A stretch of 64,000 bases of DNA from Legionella bozemanae (GTDB lineage: Bacteria; Pseudomonadota; Gammaproteobacteria; Legionellales; Legionellaceae). Shown here piece by piece: positions 53,605 through 62,444 of this stretch. The stretch covers positions 1 through 64,000 of the forward strand of contig NZ_LBAW01000013.1 of assembly GCF_001648595.1 (NCBI RefSeq), read 5' to 3'. The notes under the pieces are model-generated. The model searched no databases. It saw only the letters and a program-made list of their open reading frames with translations, and had not been told where the DNA came from. The position numbers and the translations under genes are program-made. Within the stretch, counting starts at the first letter, position 1; each line of letters starts with the position of its first letter.

Positions 53605-55857
53605 ATGAATAAAAAAACGATGAATGCAGTAACAGAACGAAAAGCATTAACTGAATTTACGGAAAAGGCGTACCTTGATTATTCAATGTACGTCATTTTA
53701 GATAGAGCCTTACCCCATATAGCTGATGGATTAAAACCGGTTCAGCGGCGTATTATTTATGCAATGTCTGAGCTGGGTTTGAAAGCGACCGCCAAATATA
53801 AAAAATCGGCACGTACGGTTGGGGATGTGCTGGGTAAATTCCATCCTCATGGTGACAGTGCGTGTTATGAGGCCATGGTATTAATGGCACAACCGTTTTC
53901 CTACCGCTATCCTTTTGTTGATGGTCAAGGAAACTGGGGATCTCCTGATGATCCTAAGTCCTTTGCTGCCATGCGTTATACGGAAGCTCGATTATCACCT
54001 TATGCTGAAGTATTACTTTCAGAATTATTACAAGGTACCGTCGATTGGGTTGACAATTTTGATGGGACATTACAAGAGCCTGCATTACTGCCAGCACGCT
54101 TACCTAATATCTTATTAAATGGCGCTACAGGTATTGCTGTGGGTATGGCTTCAGATATTCTGCCGCATAACTTAACCGAAGTAGCCAATGCTTGTGTGCA
54201 TTTATTAGATAACCCCCAAGCAGATTTAGCTGCTATTACTCAGTACATTAAGGGGCCTGATTTTCCGACTGAAGCGGAAATAATTACCCCGCCGGAAGCA
54301 ATTGCCAATATGTATGAAACGGGGAATGGTTCAATTAAAATGCGGGCGGTTTATAGTCAGGAAAAACAAAATATAGTAATTACTGCTCTGCCTTATCAGG
54401 TCTCTGGTGCCAAAGTAATAGAACAAATTGCGCTCCAGATGCAACAGAAAAAACTGCCTATGGTAGAGGACTTACGCGATGAATCCGATCATGAGCATCC
54501 CACTCGATTGGTAATTATTCCACGTTCAAACCGAGTTGATGCAGAAGGTTTGATGTCTCATTTATTTGCAACCACGGATTTGGAACGAAGTTATCGCGTT
54601 AACTTCAATATGATAGGACTTGATGGCAGGCCAAAGGTAAAAAATTTACTGGATGTTCTAAGGGAGTGGTTGTCCTATCGCTTAACGGTAGTAAGGCGAC
54701 GCTTGGAGTATCGGTTGGCAAAAGTTCTGGATCGCATTCATGTGCTTGAAGGGTTGCTGATTGCTTATCTGAACATCGATGAAGTCATTGCGATCATTCG
54801 CGAACATGAGCAACCCAAACAAGGGTTAATGGCACGATTTAATCTCAGCGATCGGCAAGCTGAGGCGATTTTAGAAATGAAGTTGCGCCATTTGGCAAAA
54901 CTGGAAGAAATAAAGATACGTGGTGAGCTGGATGAGCTTTGCGCTGAACGCGATAATCTGCAAAATATTTTAGCCTCGGAACAACGATTAAAAGCGTTGG
55001 TTAAAGAGGAAATTATTAAAGACAGGGATGAGTTTGGTGATGTGCGTCGTTCACCAATTATTGTCCGACAAGAATCACAAGCATTAAAAGAAGAGGATAT
55101 TTTACCCAATGAGCCAATTACTGTAGTACTCTCTAAAAAGGGCTGGGTAAGGGCAGCTAAAGGTTATGATGTAATCGGTAGCGAGTTGGGTTATAAAGCC
55201 GGTGATGAATTTAAAGCGCAAGCCATGGCGCGTTCAAACCAACAAATCCTCTTTTTTGATAGTGAAGGCAAAGTTTATTCCTTGCCAGGCCATGTTTTAC
55301 CATCGGCGCGAGGCCAGGGAGAACCTTTAACAGGTAAGCTTAATCCTGCCGAAGGTGCGTTATTCGAAGCAGTGGTCGGCGGTGAAGCGGAACAAATGGT
55401 GTTATTAGCCTGTGATGCAGGATATGGTTTTATCGCTAAGATAGGCGATTTGTATGTAAAAAATCGTAATGGCAAGGCGTGTATTAAGCTGCCTGAATCC
55501 AGCCATATTTTGCCGCCTCGCATAGTCCCCAAGCATGATGAGCTATTTGTTGCCTGTGTTACCAGCACTGGTCGATTACTCATTTTTTCTGCCAGGGAAG
55601 TCCCAGAATTATCGCGCGGGAAAGGAAATAAATTAATCAGTATCCCTTCTGCCAAAGCAGTATCGCGTGAAGAATATGTGATTGATATACAGGTACTTTC
55701 TGCAGATGATTCACTCACGGTACATGCTGGAAAACGGCATTTTACTTTGAAAGGAAGTGATCTGGATCATTATAAAGGTGAGCGTGGACGTCGAGGCAAC
55801 CGATTACCGCGTGGTTTGCAAAATGTGACTCAATTACAAGTCATTACCTCAGAATAG
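53605..55857 (+). CDS. parC: DNA topoisomerase IV subunit A
   Basis: A 750-residue type IIA topoisomerase subunit that decatenates daughter chromosomes. The catalytic Tyr is Y125 in [11 protein letters not shown]. The quinolone-resistance region reads [10 protein letters not shown] with Ser85 and Glu89 intact. The length and the lack of the gyrase-box motif in the C-terminal domain indicate ParC rather than GyrA. parE is not in the window. Confidence 0.96.
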   Translation: MNKKTMNAVTERKALTEFTEKAYLDYSMYVILDRALPHIADGLKPVQRRIIYAMSELGLKATAKYKKSARTVGDVLGKFHPHGDSACYEAMVLMAQPFSYRYPFVDGQGNWGSPDDPKSFAAMRYTEARLSPYAEVLLSELLQGTVDWVDNFDGTLQEPALLPARLPNILLNGATGIAVGMASDILPHNLTEVANACVHLLDNPQADLAAITQYIKGPDFPTEAEIITPPEAIANMYETGNGSIKMRAVYSQEKQNIVITALPYQVSGAKVIEQIALQMQQKKLPMVEDLRDESDHEHPTRLVIIPRSNRVDAEGLMSHLFATTDLERSYRVNFNMIGLDGRPKVKNLLDVLREWLSYRLTVVRRRLEYRLAKVLDRIHVLEGLLIAYLNIDEVIAIIREHEQPKQGLMARFNLSDRQAEAILEMKLRHLAKLEEIKIRGELDELCAERDNLQNILASEQRLKALVKEEIIKDRDEFGDVRRSPIIVRQESQALKEEDILPNEPITVVLSKKGWVRAAKGYDVIGSELGYKAGDEFKAQAMARSNQQILFFDSEGKVYSLPGHVLPSARGQGEPLTGKLNPAEGALFEAVVGGEAEQMVLLACDAGYGFIAKIGDLYVKNRNGKACIKLPESSHILPPRIVPKHDELFVACVTSTGRLLIFSAREVPELSRGKGNKLISIPSAKAVSREEYVIDIQVLSADDSLTVHAGKRHFTLKGSDLDHYKGERGRRGNRLPRGLQNVTQLQVITSE

Positions 55858-55928
55858 TTTCTGTAGCTTGGGTGAGAATGCAGGCCTTAGTTTAAAAAAG
55901 GTTGGTTAAAATGTGCTCCGTGATGGAT

Positions 55929-55953
55929 GGATTCCTGCCTTCGCAGGAGTGAC
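55929..55953. repeat. Short dispersed hairpin repeat
   Basis: GGATTCCTGCCTTCGCAGGA followed by GTGAC, a 6-bp stem with a CTTC loop. The GGATTC-stem-loop-GTGAC type is widespread in proteobacterial intergenic regions. It follows parC. Confidence 0.55.
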
Positions 55954-56119
55954 ACCATTCGCTTTTCTGCTTACCTTGATGGCTATGGGATTAACAGCCT
56001 AGTTTTCACATGAATGCTCTGTTAAATAATCCCTACTAGTGATAAAGTGCTTTGAAGTAAAGAAGCTAATGTCATTTCCATTAATGGAAAATAGTTTAGA
56101 TAGGGAATTCTTAGCACCC

Positions 56120-57673
56120 ATGTTAAAATTTTTTACCTTCGTTGCTTGCTTGTTTCTTAGCGCCTGTATGGTCGGTCCTAATTATAAAGAGCCGCTAAAA
56201 CCAGTCGTTACACATTGGCCAAAAAAGGATGCAACAGTAAAAGAAGCGCCATTTAAAACGACTAAATGGTGGGAGGTTTTTCATGATCCTGTTCTGACTT
56301 CATTAATTTACGAAGGTTATTATAATAATTTGACGCTGCAGATCGCAGGAGTAAGAGTACTGCAAACTCGTGCCCTCCTGGCTCAATCGGTAGGTATGCT
56401 CTATCCACAACAACAGGCAATGACCGGTAACTTTACCTATTATGAAATTGGTGGAAGTCAACTGCAGTCAATTCTACCTCCATCATTCGAAACATTATCA
56501 TTAGGTTTTGCAGCAAATTGGGAAATTGATTTTTGGGGAAAATATCGAAGAGCAATTCAAGCCAATGATGCAACATTTTTATCTTCTCTCGCTGCTTATG
56601 ATAATGCATTAGTTACTCTTACCGCAGACGTTGCCAGCACCTACATCCAAGTTCGAACGTTTGAAGCACAAATTAAAGTAACCAAAGCCAACATCGTCGT
56701 GCAAAGAGAGGGGTTAAAAATAGCCAAGGCTCGATATAATGCTGGTGAAACAAACCTCATGGATGTGGAACAAGCACAGACGGAGCTTTCACAAACAGAA
56801 GCATCTCTTCCGCCACTGGAAAATAGCTTAGAACAGCAAAAAAATGCACTGGCTCTTTTATTAGGTACAATGCCCAATGGGGTGGACGGAGAGCTTAAGA
56901 AAAGCAAAGGAATCCCTAAAGCGCCTTCAACTGTAGCAGTGGGGATTCCTGTAGAAAGTTTGGCGCGACGGCCGGATATTCATCAAGCCCGTTTAGAGGC
57001 GATTGCACAATCCGCTAAAATTGGCGCAGCAAAAGCAAATCTTTTCCCCTCCCTTGCCTTAAATGGTACTTTTGTTTTTTCATCAAACAACATTGGCCAA
57101 AACTCACTTGCAGATTTGTTTAATTGGGCGAATCACTCGATAACCGCTGGTCCCACATTGACCTGGCCAATACTTAATTACGGTCAAATTACGAACGCAG
57201 TACGGGCACAAGATGCTGCATTCCAGCAGAGCTTGTTAAACTACATTAATCTGGTTCTCAAAGCGCAGCAAGAAGTGCAAAATGGTATTACCGCCTATAT
57301 CGAGGCAAAAAAAGCGGAACGCGCACTAACCAAAGCAAATAACGCGGCTATTAAAACACTAAAACTGGCAATCGTCCGTTATATTAATGGAGAAGTTGAT
57401 TTTACTCCGGTGCTGAATGCCGAACAGCAACAATTGAGCGTACAGACTGCATTGGTTAACGCACAAGCCAATATTCCACTCGCATTAGTCTCACTTTATC
57501 GAGCACTGGGCGGGGGCTGGGAAATCCGTGGTACTAATGATGTTGTGCCGCCCCTAATAAAAGCTGAAATGGCAGCACGTACAAACTGGGGCACTTTGCT
57601 CAAACAGCAAAATCATGAGCCACCGCGAACTAAGAAAGAACGATTTAAGGAGCTTTATTTACCAAAATGGTAG
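56120..57673 (+). CDS. RND efflux outer-membrane lipoprotein (OprM/NodT family)
   Basis: A 517-residue TolC-like exit duct. It has a lipobox Cys16 (LSAC), the start MVGPNYKEP, and two copies of the OEP repeat, with LARRPDIHQARLEAIAQ and TAGPTLTWPILNYGQI. The ATG at 56120 was chosen because it places the lipoprotein signal at the N-terminus. It is the first gene of the efflux operon; in most such operons it is the last. Confidence 0.93.
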   Translation: MLKFFTFVACLFLSACMVGPNYKEPLKPVVTHWPKKDATVKEAPFKTTKWWEVFHDPVLTSLIYEGYYNNLTLQIAGVRVLQTRALLAQSVGMLYPQQQAMTGNFTYYEIGGSQLQSILPPSFETLSLGFAANWEIDFWGKYRRAIQANDATFLSSLAAYDNALVTLTADVASTYIQVRTFEAQIKVTKANIVVQREGLKIAKARYNAGETNLMDVEQAQTELSQTEASLPPLENSLEQQKNALALLLGTMPNGVDGELKKSKGIPKAPSTVAVGIPVESLARRPDIHQARLEAIAQSAKIGAAKANLFPSLALNGTFVFSSNNIGQNSLADLFNWANHSITAGPTLTWPILNYGQITNAVRAQDAAFQQSLLNYINLVLKAQQEVQNGITAYIEAKKAERALTKANNAAIKTLKLAIVRYINGEVDFTPVLNAEQQQLSVQTALVNAQANIPLALVSLYRALGGGWEIRGTNDVVPPLIKAEMAARTNWGTLLKQQNHEPPRTKKERFKELYLPKW

Positions 57674-57728
57674 GATCTGCTTCCATTCCTACTCTCTTGG
57701 CCAAGCGAGCGAAATGGAAACAGATCCT
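57672..57728 (+). repeat. 57-bp hairpin element between efflux genes
   Basis: AGGATCTGCTTCCATT at the left pairs with AATGGAAACAGATCCT at the right, with CTTGGCCAAG at the centre. The ends match the AGGGTCTGTTT repeat family. It begins inside the stop codon of the outer-membrane gene and ends 47 bases before the next gene. A hairpin here could reduce downstream expression. Confidence 0.65.
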
Positions 57729-57775
57729 AGAGAAAAATTTCTTTTCCCAAGGGAAATTAGGAAAATTTAAATAAA

Positions 57776-58990
57776 ATGGTGTTGGGTATGAACTTTAATA
57801 GAGATTCAAAATCAGTCAAAATTGCAGGGATAGCAGTTGCTATTTTACTTCTCATTTATCTGATTTCACATATTTTTGGCAAAAGCAGCCCGCCAGCCAT
57901 CCCTGCACCCAAGGTTGTTGTGCAAAAACCAATACGTGCAGAAATGGCTGAATATGTTACGCAAACAGGGAATACAGTCGCTTATAATTCGGTTAATCTG
58001 GTTGCACGTGTTGAAGGCTATCTTGATTCAATCGAGTTTGTTGATGGAACGTTTGTTAAAAAAGGAAAGGAGCTCTTTGTTATACAGCCTGAGCCTTATT
58101 TTGAGAAACTAAGGGCTGCCAAGGCGACGGTTACTGCAGAAAAGGCGAGCCTTGTCTACAACAAGGCTGAATATGCACGCCAACAACAAATGTACAAACA
58201 ACATGCTACTTCATTAAACGAAGTTGAAAAATGGTATGCCAAAACATTGGAAATTGCCGCAGGAGTTGATAAAGCCGAAGCAGAAGAAGTCAACGCAGCG
58301 ATTAATTACAGTTACACGCATATTTCAGCTCCATTTGATGGCCGAATCGGTCGGCATTTAGTGGATGTGGGTAACCTTGTGGGGCATGGTGAGGCCACAA
58401 ATTTAGCTACCATAGAGCAGATCGATCCTATCTATGTTTACTTTAATTTAAATGAACTCGATTTACTCAAATTACGGGCCGCAGCTCGTGCGCGAGGATT
58501 TAAACCTCAGGATATTAAACAAGTTCCTGTTGAAGTGAGTCTGCAAAACGATCCTACGGTTAAGTACAAAGCAACGCTTGATTTTGTTAATACAGGTCTT
58601 AATGCATCTACTGGTACTATGGAGCTGCGCGCTGTATTAGAAAATAAAGAGTACATTTTTGTACCAGGTCTCTTTGTACAAGTACGGGTCGCTATCTCCA
58701 AACCTAAAAAGCAATTAACGGTGCCTGATACAGCGATCCTTTATGATCAGATCGGTTCTTATGTATTGACTGTGGATAATGATAATGTTGTGGTGACAAA
58801 ACGGGTAACATTGGGCAGTGTAGAGAATGGGATGCGTGCTGTGGTCACAGGACTTTCGGCCCAAGATCAAGTCATCATTGATGGCCTGCAATACGCGACT
58901 CCCGGTAATAAGGTTGAGCCGCATGAACTGGCACAAACAAAAGATAATGATGAAAGCAAACCCAAAGATAATGGGAGCGCCAAACATTAA
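57776..58990 (+). CDS. RND efflux periplasmic adaptor (MFP, AcrA/MexA-like)
   Basis: A 404-residue membrane-fusion protein. An N-terminal hydrophobic anchor (IAVAILLLIYLI) is followed by a biotinyl-lipoyl half (RVEGYLDSIEFVDGTFVKKG), an alpha-helical hairpin, the second lipoyl half (YSYTHISAPFDGRIG), and beta-barrel and membrane-proximal domains. It has no lipobox, so it is anchored by the helix. It links the pump to the duct. Confidence 0.94.
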   Translation: MVLGMNFNRDSKSVKIAGIAVAILLLIYLISHIFGKSSPPAIPAPKVVVQKPIRAEMAEYVTQTGNTVAYNSVNLVARVEGYLDSIEFVDGTFVKKGKELFVIQPEPYFEKLRAAKATVTAEKASLVYNKAEYARQQQMYKQHATSLNEVEKWYAKTLEIAAGVDKAEAEEVNAAINYSYTHISAPFDGRIGRHLVDVGNLVGHGEATNLATIEQIDPIYVYFNLNELDLLKLRAAARARGFKPQDIKQVPVEVSLQNDPTVKYKATLDFVNTGLNASTGTMELRAVLENKEYIFVPGLFVQVRVAISKPKKQLTVPDTAILYDQIGSYVLTVDNDNVVVTKRVTLGSVENGMRAVVTGLSAQDQVIIDGLQYATPGNKVEPHELAQTKDNDESKPKDNGSAKH

Positions 58991-59050
58991 TTTAGATGGG
59001 TCAGGGAGTATTGTTTCGGTGATCGGTACACAATGTGAGAAAACGGCAGA

Positions 59051-62000
59051 ATGATTTCTAAATTTTTTATTGAACGGCCTATATTGGCCAATGTTATTGC
59101 GCTCCTCATCGTATTGCTGGGGGCGGTCGCTATAATTGTACTACCCGTTTCTCAATATCCTTCTATTGTTCCCCCAACCATTCAGGTGACCACTACATAT
59201 CCTGGTGCCGATGCGAAAACACTCATCAAAACCGTAGCGCTACCCATTGAACAGCAAGTGAACGGGGTGGAAAACATGCTGTACATGCAATCTACCAGTA
59301 CGAATAATGGTACCTATACATTGATTGTTACTTTTGCTATTGGAACGGATCTTAATTTTGCGCAAGTACTGGTCCAAAATCGCGTGCAAGCTGCAATGGC
59401 GCAGTTGCCTGATTCAGTGCAAAAACAAGGGGTGCTGGTACAGCAAAAATCTACAGCGATTCTGCAATTTATTACGTTAACGTCCAAAAATAATGAATAT
59501 GATGGGTTGTTTCTTGATAATTATGCGGCAATTAATATGCAAGATGAATTATCGCGTTTACCTGGGGTAGGTAACGTAATTATTTTTGGAACTGGTACTT
59601 ATGCGATGCGTGTTTGGCTGGATCCTAAAAAAATGTTGGCTTATTCCCTTAATCCAAGTGATGTTCTGCAAGCCATTAGTAATCAAAACCAAGAAGTTTC
59701 TTCTGGACAAATTGGCGCACCGCCAACTGCGGGGAAACAAGCATATCAATTTACGGTAAATGTACCGGGACAACTTGCTGACGTAGATCAATTCGAAAAC
59801 ATTATTGTGAAAACAATAGCGCAAAACCCCAATCAAAGTGCTAAAGAAACCAGTACGACACAAAGTGCGCAAATTGTCCGTATTCGTGATGTAGGTCGTG
59901 TGGAGTTAGGCTCTAACAGTTACAACCAGCTTGCGAGACTGAATAATAAACAGGCAGCGGCTATTGGTATTTACCAACTTCCTAATGCCAATGCCTTGCA
60001 AGTTGCTACCGAGGTACGTAAAGCAGTTGCGAAAATGGCAAAAAAATTTCCTCCAGGTATGGAATATTCAATTCCTTTTGACACCACCGTTTTCGTAAAA
60101 GCTTCTGTGAACGAGGTATATCACACTTTGTATGAGGCGGGTATTCTGGTTTTGATTGTTATTCTCCTTTTCTTACAAAACTATCGTGCTACCTTGGTAC
60201 CCACTACTACAGTACCAGTGACCATTATTGGTGCGTTCTTTGCGATGCTTTTATTAGGTTATTCCATTAACTTGTTAACTTTATTTGCACTTGTTTTAGC
60301 AATTGGTATTGTGGTTGATGACGCGATTGTGATTGTTGAGGGTGTAACCCAACATATTGAACGAGGCACTCCACCCAAACAATCGTCAATTAATGCTATG
60401 GCCGAATTAATGGGTCCTATTATTGGGATTACGCTTGTGTTAATGGCGGTATTCGTTCCTGCAGGTTTTATGCCGGGCTTAACCGGTGCTATGTATGCTC
60501 AGTTTGCGTTAGTTATTGCGGCAACTGCATTTATTAGTGCCATCAATGCGATGACTTTGAAGCCTACCCAATGTGCCTTGTGGCTCAAGCCCGTTGACCC
60601 GCAGAAAAAGAAAAATATCATTTTTCGTTTATTTGATAAGTATTACTATCCTATAGAAAATTTCTATCTTCGCTTCATCGATAGGCTTGTTCATAAAAAT
60701 AAAACAGTATGCATCATTGGTATTGCCCTAGTCATTTTAGCGATTTTAGGTTTAACACGTATCCCCACGGGGTTTATCCCACTTGAAGATCAGGGATATG
60801 CGATGATGAACGTGCAATTGCCCGATGGTTCCAGTTTAGGCCGCACGGAGGCTGTTTTACACGATTTAAGCGCGCAAGTATCTAAACTTGGTGGCGTAGA
60901 AAATGTGATCAGTATTACTGGGATCTCGCTTTTGGATAGCAATGCAAGCCTTGCCAATGGTGGTGTTCTTTACGTGATATTTAAAGATTGGGACGTGCGG
61001 GGTAAAAAAGAAGATTTGCTGGCGATGTACAAACAACTGAACGCGATCGCAGAAAAAACCTTAGGCGCTAAAATATTGGTTATGATCCCCCCGCCAATTC
61101 AAGGCTTAGGTATGTCTGGTGGCTTCCAAATGCAACTTGAGTTGCAAGACGGCTCATTTGATTATCAAAAATTGCAAACGGCTACAGATCAGTTGATTCG
61201 TTATGCCAGCCAGCAGCCTGAGTTGCAACGCCTGATGACTTCGTTTCGCGCTTCAGTGCCGCAGCTTGCTGCCCCAATTAATCGAGTCAAAGCAGAAGCT
61301 TTGGGCGTTTCTGTAGGCGATGCATCAAACACGTTACAGACCTATCTTGGCTCATCTTATGTGAATCTTTTTTCAAAATTCGGGCAAGTATTTCAGGTTT
61401 ATGTGCAGGCAGACGCAGAGGCACGCAAGACGGTTGGTGATGTCCGTAATTATTATGTAAGAAACAAATCGGGGGAAATGGTGCCTCTGGGAACACTGAC
61501 TGATATGTCGTCTACCGTAGGGCCTTCCATTATTTCGCTTTATAATTTATACCCTTCCAGCAATATTTATGGTTCGGCCGCGCCAGGTTACAGCTCAGGC
61601 CAAGCCATGGCAGTGATGGAGCGGCTCGCAAAAGAAGTTTTGCCTGCAGGTATCTCTTATGAATGGACCAGCACCGCCTATCAGGAGAAAATTGCGGGAA
61701 ACATGAGTTATTATATTTTTATCCTGTCCCTCATTTTAGTGTATCTGATTTTGGCAGGTCAATATGAAAACTGGATCGCTCCTGCCGCGATTTTGTTAAG
61801 CGTGCCTTTAGCTTTAATTGGAACGGTATTGGTTTTATCGGCCCTAGGCCTTTCCAATAATATGTATACCCAGATCGGGATTTTGCTGCTTATTGCGTTG
61901 GCAGCGAAGAACGCTATTTTGATTGTTGAGGTGGCGCGAGAACAACACGAACTGCATAACAAATCCATCATGGAGGCTGCAGTAATTGGTGCTAAAACAC

Positions 62001-62251
62001 GTTTTCGTCCTATTTTAATGACTTCGTTCGCTTTTATCCTGGGAGTTATGCCTTTAGTATTCGCCAGTGGTGCGGGCGCTAATGCACGACGCTCGATTGG
62101 GATTGCTGTATGCAGTGGAATGCTGGCTTCAACATGCCTTGCCGTGGTATTCGTTCCTGCATTTTTTGTAATGTTGCAAACTTGGCATGAAAAAAGAAAG
62201 ACAAAAAAACATGCCAAACAGCAAAATTTTGGTAAAGAGGCTGAGTTTTAA
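59051..62251 (+). CDS. RND efflux inner-membrane transporter (HAE1 family)
   Basis: A 1066-residue proton-driven drug pump with 12 membrane helices and two large periplasmic loops. It starts FFIERPILANVIAL. The proton-relay Asp pair is in GIVVDDAIVIVE in TM4; the Lys/Thr partners are expected in TM10, near AAKNAILIVEVA. Length and layout match AcrB/MexB/BpeF. The three genes form a complete tripartite pump; the substrate is unknown. No local regulator gene is seen. Confidence 0.96.
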   Translation: MISKFFIERPILANVIALLIVLLGAVAIIVLPVSQYPSIVPPTIQVTTTYPGADAKTLIKTVALPIEQQVNGVENMLYMQSTSTNNGTYTLIVTFAIGTDLNFAQVLVQNRVQAAMAQLPDSVQKQGVLVQQKSTAILQFITLTSKNNEYDGLFLDNYAAINMQDELSRLPGVGNVIIFGTGTYAMRVWLDPKKMLAYSLNPSDVLQAISNQNQEVSSGQIGAPPTAGKQAYQFTVNVPGQLADVDQFENIIVKTIAQNPNQSAKETSTTQSAQIVRIRDVGRVELGSNSYNQLARLNNKQAAAIGIYQLPNANALQVATEVRKAVAKMAKKFPPGMEYSIPFDTTVFVKASVNEVYHTLYEAGILVLIVILLFLQNYRATLVPTTTVPVTIIGAFFAMLLLGYSINLLTLFALVLAIGIVVDDAIVIVEGVTQHIERGTPPKQSSINAMAELMGPIIGITLVLMAVFVPAGFMPGLTGAMYAQFALVIAATAFISAINAMTLKPTQCALWLKPVDPQKKKNIIFRLFDKYYYPIENFYLRFIDRLVHKNKTVCIIGIALVILAILGLTRIPTGFIPLEDQGYAMMNVQLPDGSSLGRTEAVLHDLSAQVSKLGGVENVISITGISLLDSNASLANGGVLYVIFKDWDVRGKKEDLLAMYKQLNAIAEKTLGAKILVMIPPPIQGLGMSGGFQMQLELQDGSFDYQKLQTATDQLIRYASQQPELQRLMTSFRASVPQLAAPINRVKAEALGVSVGDASNTLQTYLGSSYVNLFSKFGQVFQVYVQADAEARKTVGDVRNYYVRNKSGEMVPLGTLTDMSSTVGPSIISLYNLYPSSNIYGSAAPGYSSGQAMAVMERLAKEVLPAGISYEWTSTAYQEKIAGNMSYYIFILSLILVYLILAGQYENWIAPAAILLSVPLALIGTVLVLSALGLSNNMYTQIGILLLIALAAKNAILIVEVAREQHELHNKSIMEAAVIGAKTRFRPILMTSFAFILGVMPLVFASGAGANARRSIGIAVCSGMLASTCLAVVFVPAFFVMLQTWHEKRKTKKHAKQQNFGKEAEF

Positions 62252-62287
62252 CCAAATATCCAAACCTTAAGCGTCTTATTTTAAATC

Positions 62288-62319
62288 GTAGCCTGGGTGC
62301 AGCGCAGCGGAACCCGGGA
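62288..62319 (+). repeat. GTAGCCTGGGTG repeat copy, likely efflux operon terminator
   Basis: GTAGCCTGGGTGCAGCGCAG continuing to AACCCGGGA, related to the arms of the repeat at 37083-37169. On its own it folds CCTGGGTGC against GGAACCCGGG and is followed by TTTTA, so it can serve as the efflux operon terminator. Confidence 0.6.
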
Positions 62320-62378
62320 TTTTACTATTCCAGTTAACTCCAGACTACCTGACTTGCAGCACCTTTTTGAATTTATAT

Positions 62379-62418
62379 CACGTAAGGCTAAGGTAATATT
62401 TACGTGCTAAAATATAAT
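62379..62418 (+). promoter_or_regulatory. Promoter with overlapping dyad operator
   Basis: CACGTAA (62379-62385) and TTACGTG (62400-62406) form a perfect 7-bp dyad with a 14-base gap, and TATAAT (62413-62418) follows 6 bases later. The dyad covers the -35 position, so a regulator binding there would control the gene at 62445. Confidence 0.5.
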
Positions 62419-62444
62419 CATAAAGCCTAAGTAGGAGCCGATGC

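Noticed and set aside
55275..55718. Leftward 147-residue frame inside parC
   Set aside because: Antisense to a highly conserved gene, Ser/Thr-rich, with no ribosome binding site.
58771..58779. Exact DnaA box TGTGGATAA inside the efflux adaptor gene
   Set aside because: A single 9-mer in coding sequence is expected by chance in a window this size; it encodes a normal part of the adaptor (TVDNDN).
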